From positions 868,001-932,000 of the forward strand of contig NZ_JAFBCP010000001.1 of assembly GCF_016907735.1 (NCBI RefSeq): a stretch of 64,000 nucleotides of DNA, written 5' to 3'. This document shows positions 15,158 through 24,176 of this stretch, one piece after another. Made by a program: the position numbers and the translations under genes. Source of the DNA: Brevibacterium paucivorans. GTDB taxonomy: Bacteria; Actinomycetota; Actinomycetes; Actinomycetales; Brevibacteriaceae. Within the stretch, counting starts at the first letter, position 1. Each line of letters starts with the position of its first letter. Below the pieces are notes generated by a model. That model had not been told where the DNA came from. It made no database searches and saw nothing but the letters and a program-made list of their open reading frames with translations.

Positions 15158-17323
15158 TCAGAATGGTGGTGGTTCGTTGTTGGGTTCCCATGGGCGGGTG
15201 TCACCGTTGAACACCTCCCCTGCGATTGCGTACTCGTCAGCGACCGCGGGGTCGTGTTGCGAACTATGAGCACTTGCTTGTTCTGTTGCTAGGTAGTTGT
15301 TGATGGTGTCGCTGATGTCTTGGTCACCGGTGTCGAAGTACTCGATTAACCGTTCGTACTGGTATTGGTTGATCCTGGATTCTGGTGGGTAGACCAGCAT
15401 GGCACCAATCCTGGGGAACACGCACGCCAGGGAACCGTCATCCATCCTGTCGACGCGGAGTCGTTTCTGGGTTTTCAATTGATGATGCCGCTTACACAAC
15501 GGGTGCAAATTCTCCATCACAGTGAGCCCACCATTTTCGGGGTCCTGATGGTTGAACGGTTCGATATGGTCTTTTTCACACACCCTGGCAGGGACCGCAC
15601 ACCATGGGACACTGCAATACGGGTGCCTGGCCTCCACCATGCGTTTCAAAGCCGCGGGAATGTAATACTTCGTCGGCGCAGACTCCAAGACCACACCGGT
15701 CTTAGGGTCGGTGAACATCCTGTATAACCACTTCGCCCGCGCAATCACCTCATCAGCAGTCCGAGCATCCAACGGCACCCGACCATTCATCATCACCGGC
15801 GCACGCGCACCCGGGTCCACCTTGATCGGCAACCCAAAATCAAACTCACTACCCGAACCATCACCCTGCGGCGCACCAGTCCCTGGTGGCGCACCACTCC
15901 CCTGGTACTCTGGTCTGCGTTTCTCAGGTTTATCTTCTTCGGGATTTTGTTCTTCGTTTCCGCTGGGCCTTCGTTCCGCCCCCGGTGGCGGGTTGTTCAT
16001 GAGGAAGTGCAGTACCGGGACTGTGAGGTTAATGCTGGCTTGGGATTTCAACCATTCTTCCTTTTCAGGCATGGACACGCACAACTCAAGCTCATACACG
16101 TCCTCAGCCTGACGGGCTTCGCGCCTGTCAGCCCACACCGAACCATCCGCATCACCCGGCCCAGCTTCATCCGTACTCGGACCTTCTGGTGTGGTGTAGG
16201 TGACTCTGATGGGTGCTTGTTTACCTGTCCGGGTCACTCGGGCACGTAGCGTGGTTGAGGGTTTAGCCCCGGTGATCAAATCCAGGGTCAGTTGGTCCAT
16301 CAGCCGGTCATCATCAACCTCAACCCGACCCAGATCGCCCACACGTACTTCAGAAACATCCCCGTTGCCTTCGGTAATAAACAAGGCCTGTTGCTCATCG
16401 GTCAACGTGGCAGTAAACGGTTCTATATGGTTCGCCATGATCGCTCTGGCAGTCCCGCGTACACGCTGATAAAACGCTTCCATCTCCAACACCGGCCCCG
16501 TCAACGACAATGTCGCTGTCCCGTCATCGTTGACCCAATAGGACACTGACCGGTTACGCTTCGCATTCGCAGCCTGGGTTTCAGGAGTCGTAAGCATCGC
16601 AAGCACTTCAGCCACGTGCCGTTTAAAGGTTTTCCATGACACGTCCACACGCTTACTGGTGAGCATTTCATCAAACACCGGGATACACACCCCAGCACGA
16701 CCAACCCTGCCAGCCGTATACACCACCCGGTCAAACCCAATCACACCCTGCTTCACCAACGACCAGAGTTTGGGCATGAGCACCACAGCCGTCATGATCT
16801 TCCGCACCTGGGTCACCACCTGGGCGCGCGTACAATCCAAAACCTTCGCTAACACCCCTTCAGTCGGGGCAGGCAACTCATCCGGCACACGCTCCACACT
16901 GGCAACCGTACACACTTCACCCGAAGGCAGGGCCACACACGCCACCACATCATCCACACCAACAGTGGCGCGCGGACCATCCGCAGGAACAACCCGAGCA
17001 CCCGCATGAGAAGCAGTCACCGGTCTGAAAGCAGAAGAGGAACCCGAAGCTGAGTGTGAAGCCTTACCCGCGTTGGAGTTTTGTCCTGCTTTCCCGTTAG
17101 TAACCAGTGGGCCGGTTCCTGGGTTGGAGGTGAACACTGCGTGCATGCCGTCAGTGAAATCATCCAACGGCGTCACGTGGGCGCTAATCAACGCAGCGAC
17201 TGCTTCTGCTTGTTTCACCCGGGCTTCGTCCATGATGCGTGTGGTGGTTGTGACTGTTTCGAATAGTTCAACAGCCGGCCCGTCATACATGTCATCGCGT
17301 ACATGGTGATCTGTTGTGGTCAT
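15158..17323 (-). CDS. DUF222 and HNH endonuclease domain protein (13E12 type)
   Basis: A 721-residue member of the actinobacterial DUF222-HNH family. The first 400 residues are the helical DUF222 region. A Pro/Gly/Glu-rich linker at about 455-505 is followed by a C-terminal HNH nuclease domain (about 572-622): CSVPWCAVPARVCEKDHIEPF, then NLHPLCKRHHQLKTQ. Cys pairs and the H-N-H residues are intact, so it should be active. Role is unknown; relatives are multicopy in many actinomycetes. Start ATG 17323 has an excellent AAGGAGGTG ribosome site. Two promoter-like sequences and an SOS-box core lie upstream. Confidence 0.85.
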   Translation of the reverse strand: MTTTDHHVRDDMYDGPAVELFETVTTTTRIMDEARVKQAEAVAALISAHVTPLDDFTDGMHAVFTSNPGTGPLVTNGKAGQNSNAGKASHSASGSSSAFRPVTASHAGARVVPADGPRATVGVDDVVACVALPSGEVCTVASVERVPDELPAPTEGVLAKVLDCTRAQVVTQVRKIMTAVVLMPKLWSLVKQGVIGFDRVVYTAGRVGRAGVCIPVFDEMLTSKRVDVSWKTFKRHVAEVLAMLTTPETQAANAKRNRSVSYWVNDDGTATLSLTGPVLEMEAFYQRVRGTARAIMANHIEPFTATLTDEQQALFITEGNGDVSEVRVGDLGRVEVDDDRLMDQLTLDLITGAKPSTTLRARVTRTGKQAPIRVTYTTPEGPSTDEAGPGDADGSVWADRREARQAEDVYELELCVSMPEKEEWLKSQASINLTVPVLHFLMNNPPPGAERRPSGNEEQNPEEDKPEKRRPEYQGSGAPPGTGAPQGDGSGSEFDFGLPIKVDPGARAPVMMNGRVPLDARTADEVIARAKWLYRMFTDPKTGVVLESAPTKYYIPAALKRMVEARHPYCSVPWCAVPARVCEKDHIEPFNHQDPENGGLTVMENLHPLCKRHHQLKTQKRLRVDRMDDGSLACVFPRIGAMLVYPPESRINQYQYERLIEYFDTGDQDISDTINNYLATEQASAHSSQHDPAVADEYAIAGEVFNGDTRPWEPNNEPPPF

Positions 17324-17349
17324 GCGGTTTCACCTCCTTGCGTGCTTCT

Positions 17350-17379
17350 ATTCTATTTGTGTTCGAATGCAAGAGTCAA
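17350..17379 (-). promoter_or_regulatory. Promoter of the DUF222-HNH gene (proximal)
   Basis: On the reverse strand TTGACT (17379-17374), an 18-base spacer and TAGAAT (17355-17350), 26 bases before the start codon. The spacer contains TTCGAACA, half of an SOS-box-like sequence. Confidence 0.65.
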
Positions 17380-17400
17380 GGGTTTTGTTCGTTTTGTTTC

Positions 17401-17429
17401 GATTTATTTTCGAACGAGTGTTCAGTCAA
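17401..17429 (-). promoter_or_regulatory. Second promoter-like sequence overlapped by an SOS box (LexA site)
   Basis: On the reverse strand TTGACT (17429-17424), a 17-base spacer and TAAATC (17406-17401). Immediately after the -35 is GAACACTCGTTCGA; its core GAAC-N4-GTTC (17412-17423) exactly matches the LexA consensus of Gram-positive bacteria and actinomycetes. LexA bound there would block the promoter. DNA-damage induction is inferred; SOS boxes have been reported before 13E12 genes of M. tuberculosis. Confidence 0.65.
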
Positions 17430-18077
17430 AGAAGCCACACGCGTTCAGTCGGGTACCCAAAAGCATCCCGCTTAAGACACCACAAACGCTCTGCGGTGGC
17501 GACGAACGGCGCTGAGTTGTAGTGACGACAAGCGAGCAGACATGAGCACGACGAACGCCCACTTGCGGGCGCGACAAGCGCTCAGTGAAACGCATTCTGC
17601 TGTGGACACCGCAGACGACGCTCGCTAGTGGAAGTGATGGTGACGATAGACCAGCGTTGCAAGACATATGCCAGCGCGCGTAGGACACTCGACTCTTACA
17701 GCCGATCGCGCTTCACCAGCAACACCCTCATGTAAGCCAAAGGATGTGCACAGTCGTGAGCCGAGTTTAATGCTCAAAAAGTGTGTACAGCAGGGACCTA
17801 TTGCCCAGGAATCCGTAAGGCAACAGGCGGTTATACATGCTCCACCAACTATGCCGCGCACCATATCGCGATCAACTCCCCACAGACCCGGCACCTGCTA
17901 CGGAAATCCCGGGAACACACGCGCATCACCCCAAGCATGACGGCGCAGAACGAGCAAAACTGCGCAATATAATGTGCTGCATCACTCACTTTGCGTTGTC
18001 TGGACATGAAATTCCTGGGCAGGTTTATCAGGCAGCAGGTGAAGAAAAACGGAAACCCAGGTGCCACCTCGGCGCAC
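17430..18077 (+). other. Gene-free stretch between the HNH gene and the acyl-CoA operon
   Basis: About 650 bases without a credible gene on either strand. Frames are short, rich in rare codons and lack ribosome sites. Short repeated words (ACGACGAACG, CGACAAGCG twice near 17527 and 17569) are visible, but no clear RNA structure or mobile-element end. It may be eroded DNA. Confidence 0.5.
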
Positions 18078-18114
18078 AAAAAAAGAGGGCAGGCAACCTC
18101 GCGGTCACCTGCCC
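18078..18114 (-). terminator. Rho-independent terminator of the acyl-CoA degradation operon
   Basis: On the reverse strand GGGCAGG and CCTGCCC form a stem around a 14-base loop that itself can pair (ACC/GGT), followed by TCTTTTTTT. It lies about 80 bases past the stop of the dehydrogenase gene. Confidence 0.8.
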
Positions 18115-18191
18115 CTTTACGCTGTGCGGCTTAACCCGACGTAATGAAACCTAGCGCAGTTACAAAAACACTTAGCGTCGCATCACGAAAC

Positions 18192-18932
18192 TTAGCGTGG
18201 CGCCATGCGGATAGCACCGTCAAGGCGAATCACTTCACCGTTAAGCATGCGGTTCTCCACGATGTGCGTCACCAGGTTGGCATATTCGCTCGGCTGACCC
18301 AGACGCTGCGGGAACGGCACCTGCTTGCCCAGCGACTCCTGTGCCGCTTCAGGCAATCCCGCCAACATTGGGGTGAGGAACAACCCAGGCGCGATCGTGA
18401 CAACACGGATCCCCACGCTCGCCAAGTCACGCGCGATAGGCAGAGTGATCCCAGCAACCCCTCCCTTAGAAGCAGAGTACGCAGCCTGACCTATCTGGCC
18501 CTCGAACGCCGCAACCGACGCGGTGTTCACAATCACGCCACGCTCACCGTCTTCGCCCGGCTCATTCTGCGACATAGCCCAGGACGCCAAGCGAATCGCG
18601 TTGAACGTACCAATGAGGTTGACGTTCACGACCTTAGCGAACGACTCAAGATCGTGCGGCCCCTTAGAACTCACGGTTTTCTGCGCGGTTCCGATCCCAG
18701 CACAGTTGACCAGCCCTGCCAGGGTTCCGTCAGCGTTGGCTTTGTCTACCAGGGCTGACACACTGTCGGGGCTCGTCACGTCGGTTTCGACAAACTCGGC
18801 GCCCGATGGGGCTTCGCCCTTGAGGTCGGCGATGAACACGCGAGCGCCTCGCTCGATCAGCGCCTGAGTCGTGGCAGCACCCAGCCCGGAGCCGCCTCCT
18901 GTCACAATGAAAGTTTTGTTAGCAAACTGCAT
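18192..18932 (-). CDS. Short-chain dehydrogenase, 3-hydroxyacyl-CoA dehydrogenase type 2 (HSD10-like)
   Basis: A 246-residue SDR enzyme. NAD-binding [10 protein letters not shown] at 11-20, NCAGIG near 75, catalytic Ser in TASVAAF and YSASK near 155-159. The ending [18 protein letters not shown] is typical of the HSD17B10/type-2 hydroxyacyl-CoA dehydrogenase group, which oxidises 3-hydroxyacyl-CoA, often with a 2-methyl branch, using NAD. Last gene of a reverse-strand acyl-CoA operon, 67 bases after the acyl-CoA dehydrogenase, with AAAGGAAAA ahead of the ATG. Substrate branch preference is inferred from the racemase-type partner. Confidence 0.82.
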   Translation of the reverse strand: MQFANKTFIVTGGGSGLGAATTQALIERGARVFIADLKGEAPSGAEFVETDVTSPDSVSALVDKANADGTLAGLVNCAGIGTAQKTVSSKGPHDLESFAKVVNVNLIGTFNAIRLASWAMSQNEPGEDGERGVIVNTASVAAFEGQIGQAAYSASKGGVAGITLPIARDLASVGIRVVTIAPGLFLTPMLAGLPEAAQESLGKQVPFPQRLGQPSEYANLVTHIVENRMLNGEVIRLDGAIRMAPR

Positions 18933-18999
18933 GGTGTTTTCCTTTCATAAACTTCTTGGCTGCTGAGATCTGCTGGCCTGCTGACGTATTCGCTACGCC

Positions 19000-20154
19000 C
19001 TACAGCCCACGCGAAATGAGGTCCTTCATAATTTCGTTGGTACCGCCGTAAATCTTCTGGACGCGCGCATCGGCGTACATCCGCGCAATCGGGTATTCGA
19101 GCATGTACCCGTATCCACCGAAAATCTGTACACACCGGTCGATCACGCTGTTCTGAATGTCGGTCGCCCAGTACTTACCTGCGGACGCCTGCTCGGTGGT
19201 CAGCTTCCCGTCGATGTGCTGAGCAATGAGGTGGTCCACGAAGGTACGTGCCGCGAACGTGTCGGTGGCGCATTCCGCCAGAACAAATTTGGTGTTCTGG
19301 AACCCCAGAATCGGGCGCCCAAAAGCTTCACGTTCCTTGGCGTAGTCAATGGTCAAACGCACCGCATACTCAGCCGTGGTCACACCGGTGACGGCCAGCG
19401 CCAACCGCTCCTGCGGCAACTGCTGCATCAGGTGGATGAACCCCTTACCTTCAACACCACCCAACAGGTTCTCAGCCGGCACCCGCATGTCCTCAAAGAA
19501 CAGCTCGCGAGTGTCCTGTCCGCGCTGCCCAACCTTGTCCAGAACGCGACCGCGCGAGAACCCGGGAAGGTCATTCACCTCGGCGACAATGAGCGACAGC
19601 CCCTTACCACCCGGCTGGTCGTTGGTACGCGCCACAATAATGACGATATCCGCATGCGTACCGTTCGAAATGAACGTCTTCGCACCGTTGATGACGTACT
19701 CGTCGCCGTCCAAAACAGCCTTGGTCTTAACCGCTTGGAGGTCAGAACCAGTGCCCGGCTCTGTCATGGCAATAGCACCAACCAGCTCACCGGACGCCAG
19801 GCCCGGTAGCCAGCGCTTCTTCTGCTCTTCCGTTCCAATCGCGTTGATGTAGTGCGCCACAATCGTGGAGTGAACGGCGTATCCCCACGCCGCGTCGCCA
19901 ATGTACCCCTGCTCCTGCAGCACAACAGCTTCGTGGGCAAATGTTCCACCACCGCCGCCGTACTCTTCCGGAATGGACACACACAGAAGTCCCAGCTCAC
20001 CGGCTTTGTTCCAGAACTCGCGGTCGATCTTGTGCTTTTCGGCCCAACGCGCCAAGTTGGGCTTCGCTTCCTTCTCCAAGAAGCTCCGCGTGAGGTCACG
20101 CAGGTCATCGGTTTCCTCGGTTTCCCACGCACCGCGGTATCCGTCAAGAATCAC
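19000..20154 (-). CDS. Acyl-CoA dehydrogenase
   Basis: A 384-residue FAD-dependent acyl-CoA dehydrogenase. Family landmarks are AIAMTEPGTGSDLQAVKT, FISNGTHADI, the QERLALAVTGV helix and the C-terminal QIFGGYGYMLEYPIARMYADARVQKIYGGTNEIM. The catalytic Glu of the short/medium-chain type sits just before IMKDLI (TNEIM). It makes the 2,3-double bond of acyl-CoA and passes electrons to ETF. Start GTG 20154 follows AAGGAG. It lies between the ligase and hydroxyacyl dehydrogenase genes. Confidence 0.9.
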   Translation of the reverse strand: MILDGYRGAWETEETDDLRDLTRSFLEKEAKPNLARWAEKHKIDREFWNKAGELGLLCVSIPEEYGGGGGTFAHEAVVLQEQGYIGDAAWGYAVHSTIVAHYINAIGTEEQKKRWLPGLASGELVGAIAMTEPGTGSDLQAVKTKAVLDGDEYVINGAKTFISNGTHADIVIIVARTNDQPGGKGLSLIVAEVNDLPGFSRGRVLDKVGQRGQDTRELFFEDMRVPAENLLGGVEGKGFIHLMQQLPQERLALAVTGVTTAEYAVRLTIDYAKEREAFGRPILGFQNTKFVLAECATDTFAARTFVDHLIAQHIDGKLTTEQASAGKYWATDIQNSVIDRCVQIFGGYGYMLEYPIARMYADARVQKIYGGTNEIMKDLISRGL

Positions 20155-20309
20155 TGTTGTACTCCTTCATTTGTAAGGGCGAAAGTCGCCAGGTAAAAGT
20201 CGCCAGGCGATGGTTGCTCAGCGACCGTCTCAAAGGTGAAATTCTGGGGCCGGAAAGATGAGCTGAAACACGGGCCCGACCTCTCCCCCTCGCCGCCCCC
20301 GCGCGCCCC

Positions 20310-21839
20310 TTACTCACGGGCAATCTTCTCCCTCAGCTTGTGCTTCTGAATCTTCCCGGACGGGTTACGCGGAATGTCTTCAATAATGAGTTCCCGCGGA
20401 ATCTTGTAGTGCGTCAGCAACGGTTCCGCAAACGCGCGCAACCCTTCAAGCGTGGGGTTCCCACCTTCAGCCGGGGTCACAACCGCCACGACCGTTTCAC
20501 CGTAGTCCGGGTGTGGACGGGACACCACCGCAATGTCGGTAATCTCTGGGTACGCTGCCAACGCATTTTCCACCTCGGCGGAATACACATTGTGCCCACC
20601 GGTGATAATCATGTCTTTCAGGCGGTCAACCAGCGTGATGTAGCCTTCCTCATCAACGTGAGCCAGGTCGCCGGTGTGTACCCACCCGTCGATAACCGTC
20701 TGCGCGGTTGCGTCGGGCCTGCGCCAGTATTCCTTCATCATGGACTCACCGCGCATGATCATTTCGCCCACCTCACCAGGGCGAACGTCCTTACCTTCAG
20801 CGTCGACCACCCGGACTTCCGTGTTCAAAGTCGCATACCGACCAGACGCTGAAGGCTTAGCCTTGACCTCCTCATGCAGCAGGATGATGCCACCGGGGCC
20901 ACCTTCGGTCTGGCCGCACAGCTGGATAATCTCGGTCTGTGGCATCACCTCAAACAGGCGCTCCGCCACACTTCCAGGCATAGGTGCCGCTCCGTAGAAC
21001 GCCACCCGCAAGCTCGACAGATCGAACTTCGCAAGGTTGGGCGACCGCAACATGAACGCAAACATCGTGGGCACCCCGAAGAACACGTTGATCTTCGTTT
21101 TGTCGATCTCACTCAGCACCGCCTCGGGGTCGAACCCAGAATGAATTACCTGGTGAGCACCCATCATCAACGCCGGGAAGAACAACAGGTTCAGCGCCGC
21201 GGAGTGGTACAGCGGGGCCACGATCAGGTAGCGGTCACGAATCCGCAGCCCCACCCCACCAATGGTGTTCACGCCCACCCACAGCACCCGGTGGTGGTCA
21301 AAAAGCGCGCCTTTCGGCTTTCCCGTGGTTCCCGAGGTGTAAATGATGAGGCAGTCATCGTCCTCTTCCAGCCCAAGCTCCACCGGCGTGGCAGGGCGCT
21401 GTAACGCCGCCCCGAGGAGGTCGTCACCGAACTCAGTGGCCCCCAGCGACAGCGCGTTGACCTTGGTGGCGGTCTCCGGGTATGCCTCGGCCCAGGCTTT
21501 AACCGCAGGCGCGCAGAGCGCGTCGAAGATAATCGAGTGTACGTCCGCGTCGGTGACGAAGTGCTCGATCTCTGCGCCCGCGGACTTAGGGTTGACCGGG
21601 GCTACAATAGCGCCCGCCCGCAACCCACCTAGAACCGCGTACGCGAAGACGTCTGAGTTGCCAGCCACAATGACCAGCCGGTCTCCTTTGTTCACGCCTC
21701 GCTCAATGAGCTCAGCCGCGAACTGGTCCACACGTTCGTCGAGCTCTTTGTACGTCAACGTGGTGGATTCAAACGTGATGGCCGGCTGGTCCGGGTACGT
21801 GTTTGCTGTCCTACGAAGTGCCAGTGGAAGTGTTGCCAT
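20310..21839 (-). CDS. Acyl-CoA synthetase (AMP-forming, fatty-acid-CoA ligase family)
   Basis: A 509-residue ANL-superfamily ligase. The P-loop IIYTSGTTGKPKG lies near 170, YGAAPMPGSV near 285 and LCGQTEGGPGG near 315. VDRLKDMIITGGHNVYSAEVEN near 405-425 is the hinge and A8 motif, and the lysine in NPSGKIQKHKLRE near the end is catalytic. It activates a carboxylic acid to acyl-CoA using ATP, feeding the dehydrogenase. The start follows AAAGGAG. It is 44 bases after the CoA-transferase-family gene in the same operon. Chain length cannot be told. Confidence 0.87.
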   Translation of the reverse strand: MATLPLALRRTANTYPDQPAITFESTTLTYKELDERVDQFAAELIERGVNKGDRLVIVAGNSDVFAYAVLGGLRAGAIVAPVNPKSAGAEIEHFVTDADVHSIIFDALCAPAVKAWAEAYPETATKVNALSLGATEFGDDLLGAALQRPATPVELGLEEDDDCLIIYTSGTTGKPKGALFDHHRVLWVGVNTIGGVGLRIRDRYLIVAPLYHSAALNLLFFPALMMGAHQVIHSGFDPEAVLSEIDKTKINVFFGVPTMFAFMLRSPNLAKFDLSSLRVAFYGAAPMPGSVAERLFEVMPQTEIIQLCGQTEGGPGGIILLHEEVKAKPSASGRYATLNTEVRVVDAEGKDVRPGEVGEMIMRGESMMKEYWRRPDATAQTVIDGWVHTGDLAHVDEEGYITLVDRLKDMIITGGHNVYSAEVENALAAYPEITDIAVVSRPHPDYGETVVAVVTPAEGGNPTLEGLRAFAEPLLTHYKIPRELIIEDIPRNPSGKIQKHKLREKIARE

Positions 21840-21883
21840 GTCGACTCCTTTGTCGGGTTGAATCCTTGTCGGATCAGATATGT

Positions 21884-22714
21884 TTAGACGGCGATTGGTT
21901 CAATAGGCAGGTCGTGGGTGTGCGCGAACTCGACCCAGTGCGCGGTTGGCTGGGACGCAAACGCGGCTTCGAGTTCTTCATGCTCCGACCCCAACTGTTC
22001 TGCCAGGGCTTTAGCGAAGTGGGGTTCCAAGCATGCAACCGCAATGTGTCCGTCCTGGGTGGCGTACGTGCGGTATTCCGGCGCGGCACCGCCCAGTCGC
22101 GTCCCTGGCCCGGTCAGACCGTGACGGGCTGGCCCGGCCGCCCACTGAGCGGCTTCGTCCAGAACCACTCGCTTGACGACTCCACCCGGCGCATCAGCTC
22201 CCCGGTTTTCTTTTTCGCGCAGTCCGGCAAGAGCCTGGAGGGCTGCGTGTTCTCCTCCCAAAACATCGGCGACCGGCACGGTGGGCATAGTGCCTGGAAC
22301 CAAGGTTTTGTGGGCTGCTTGGTACGTCAGGTCGTGTCCGGGCACGTCAGCGCGGTCGCCTGCGAATCCCACGATTTCAACATGAACCAGCCCGTACTTG
22401 TCGACTGTGTCTGGGATGCCCAGCGCATGTGCGGCTTTCGGGCGCATGGCTGTGAGCAGAATATCGGCCTCTTTGGCGAGCTGGTCGAACTGTCGCACAC
22501 CTCCTGGCGACTTCAAGTTAATGGTCACAACTTCCTGGCCGGCCACAAGCTCCTTGTAGTAATCGCTGACGTACAGGCTCAGGGGGTCGCCAATGGGTGG
22601 TTCGACTTTGACGACCCGCGCGCCCAGGCTTGCCAGTCGCGCCGCTGCGAGTGGGCCAGGCAAGTTCACGGCCAAGGTAATGACGGTGACGCCGGAGAGT
22701 GGCTGCTGATTCAT
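21884..22714 (-). CDS. Short CaiB/BaiF (family III) CoA-transferase or 2-methylacyl-CoA racemase-like protein
   Basis: A 276-residue family-III protein. The N-terminal motifs VITLAVNLPGPLAAARLASLGARVVKVEPP and VPGHDLTYQAAH (catalytic Asp in GHDLTYQ) are normal. So is a region like the C-terminal core (EYRTYATQDGHIAVACLEPHFAKALAEQLG). The whole is about 80-100 residues shorter than typical members: the linker is compressed and the protein ends at LPIEPIAV, where others continue. Reading frame is clean, so it may be a compact functional form. In context it could epimerise 2-methylacyl-CoA for the dehydrogenase downstream. First gene of the operon, with a GAGGAG ribosome site. Confidence 0.78.
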   Translation of the reverse strand: MNQQPLSGVTVITLAVNLPGPLAAARLASLGARVVKVEPPIGDPLSLYVSDYYKELVAGQEVVTINLKSPGGVRQFDQLAKEADILLTAMRPKAAHALGIPDTVDKYGLVHVEIVGFAGDRADVPGHDLTYQAAHKTLVPGTMPTVPVADVLGGEHAALQALAGLREKENRGADAPGGVVKRVVLDEAAQWAAGPARHGLTGPGTRLGGAAPEYRTYATQDGHIAVACLEPHFAKALAEQLGSEHEELEAAFASQPTAHWVEFAHTHDLPIEPIAV

Positions 22715-22741
22715 CCGAGCTCCTCAACAATGTAGAGAACT

Positions 22742-22780
22742 TTGATTCAATGTATAACTGACTGAACAACTATTCAATAG
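22742..22780 (+). promoter_or_regulatory. Candidate TetR operator region between divergent genes
   Basis: The 100-base divergent gap holds two odd-centred palindromes sharing ATTCAAT: TTGATTCAA (22742-22750) and CTATTCAATAG (22770-22780). Between them is ACTGACTGAACAAC, which resembles a sequence before the other acyl-CoA ligase gene (46586-46600). A TATAGT -10-like hexamer for the TetR gene follows at 22782-22787. Operator role is inferred from position. Confidence 0.5.
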
Positions 22781-22814
22781 GTATAGTGGCTGGATTGCAC
22801 GGAAGGACAGCACA

Positions 22815-23420
22815 ATGGAAACAGCGCCAGACTCACACGGCCACAACAGCGATCTCACTAGCCGGGCACGGATCCGCAACGCTGGCCTTCACCAGTTCGC
22901 CACCTCGGGCTTTGCGGGCACGCCCATGCGTGCCATTGCCGCCGAGGCGGGAGTCACCATTGGTCTGATCCCTCACCACTTCGGCTCCAAAGAGGGGCTC
23001 AAAGAGGCTGTAGAAAGCTGGATTGTGGAGCAGTTTGCGAACGCGATCGCCAGGGCGGACTCGCAAGCGGGAGGCTCAGTGGCGAGCGCTACGAGCCGTG
23101 ACGAGTCGGTTGCGGCGATGATGCAGGAGAACCCACTCATCGTTGCGTACTTACGACGTGACCTGCTGGAAGAAGGTGGTGCCCACGCGCTGATCACTCG
23201 GCTTGCGCACTTGTCGGGTGAAAGTATCGACTCCTTGCGCGACCATGGGAAGGCTTCGCAGGACCGCAACCGGGTGGAGCAGGTTGTCAACGTGATGGTG
23301 AGGCAACTGGGGCAGCTGTTCTTGCAGCCTCTTATTGATCAGATCGTGTTGTCTTTTCCAGAAAAAGATCAGCCAGAAGAGATGCCGGAACTTCACGTCA
23401 CGGTGACGTCTCACGATTAG
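22815..23420 (+). CDS. TetR-family transcriptional regulator
   Basis: A 201-residue repressor-type protein. The helix-turn-helix at about 20-65 reads IRNAGLHQFATSGFAGTPMRAIAAEAGVTIGLIPHHFGSKEGL, a textbook TetR N-terminus. The C-terminal ligand domain is unassigned. GGAAGGA precedes the ATG. It is divergent from the acyl-CoA operon, so it most likely represses that operon and itself until an acyl-CoA ligand binds. The inducer is unknown. Confidence 0.85.
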   Translation: METAPDSHGHNSDLTSRARIRNAGLHQFATSGFAGTPMRAIAAEAGVTIGLIPHHFGSKEGLKEAVESWIVEQFANAIARADSQAGGSVASATSRDESVAAMMQENPLIVAYLRRDLLEEGGAHALITRLAHLSGESIDSLRDHGKASQDRNRVEQVVNVMVRQLGQLFLQPLIDQIVLSFPEKDQPEEMPELHVTVTSHD

Positions 23421-23502
23421 TTTGGGCGGTCGATCCGCAGTCACACGTGTGTGGTGCGGAATGGTGGACCGATACAACCAGGAGTTTTAGGGCATAAAAA
23501 AG

Positions 23503-23575
<73 letters not shown>

Positions 23576-23736
23576 ACGCGTTTTAAACGCTCCTATAGTG
23601 TACGGGTTTTGCCTCTCCTTGCCAAAAGCTCTTGCCAAAGCTCGTGCCACACCCGCACCAAAACGTTCGCCCGGCGACACTAAACCAGCACCACCGGGCA
23701 AACAACAGCGTGACTTCCCATCACGCAAAAGCCAAC

Positions 23737-24159
23737 TTATTTACGCGCTGCGACTTCCTTCACACGTCCGCCCAGCGACATCATCAAGCTCACCAGGCCG
23801 AACGTCAACAAGATGTGACCCAGCCCAGCTATTCCAGCCGTCATGCCATTGCTGCTTGAACCACCCAAAGCCATGATGCCGTGTACCACCATCATGGTGA
23901 TGGTCACCGCCATGCCCGCGTTGTACGTCCAGAAGAAGGTAGAAAACGTCGTCGATGACGACAGGTCAAACACCTTGTCCAATACCAGAACAATCAGCAT
24001 GAAAAGGAAACCAAGCGCCAACAAGTGAGTGTGCAGAGTACTCAACTGGGTGTACTGCCCCTGCTCAAACCCAACAATCTTGGTGTACTCGCGATAAAAC
24101 ACACCGGAAGCCAGTCCAAGAATCAAGTACGTCAGAGCCGCGTAATACAACTTCCTCAT
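23737..24159 (-). CDS. DUF2871 membrane protein
   Basis: A 140-residue protein with four membrane helices. YYAALTYLILGLASGVFYRE, then LSTLHTHLLALGFLFMLIVLVLDKVF and a GHILLTFGLVSLM tail are typical of DUF2871. Histidines within helices (HTH; VVHGIM; GLGHIL) could bind a metal or heme, but no function is established. ATG 24159 with GGGGAA upstream is chosen; a GTG 12 bases earlier is possible. A good palindrome sits just upstream. Monocistronic in appearance. Confidence 0.8.
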   Translation of the reverse strand: MRKLYYAALTYLILGLASGVFYREYTKIVGFEQGQYTQLSTLHTHLLALGFLFMLIVLVLDKVFDLSSSTTFSTFFWTYNAGMAVTITMMVVHGIMALGGSSSNGMTAGIAGLGHILLTFGLVSLMMSLGGRVKEVAARK

Positions 24160-24176
24160 TTTGTTCCCCACTCTCT

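Noticed and set aside
17668-18154. Forward frames in the gene-free stretch
   Set aside because: Products of 60-100 residues lack ribosome sites and known motifs, three frames compete over the same DNA, and composition is random-like.
20182-20207. 12-base direct repeat AAAGTCGCCAGG before the acyl-CoA dehydrogenase gene
   Set aside because: Two copies 14 bases apart in a short gap between operon genes; too little to call an element.
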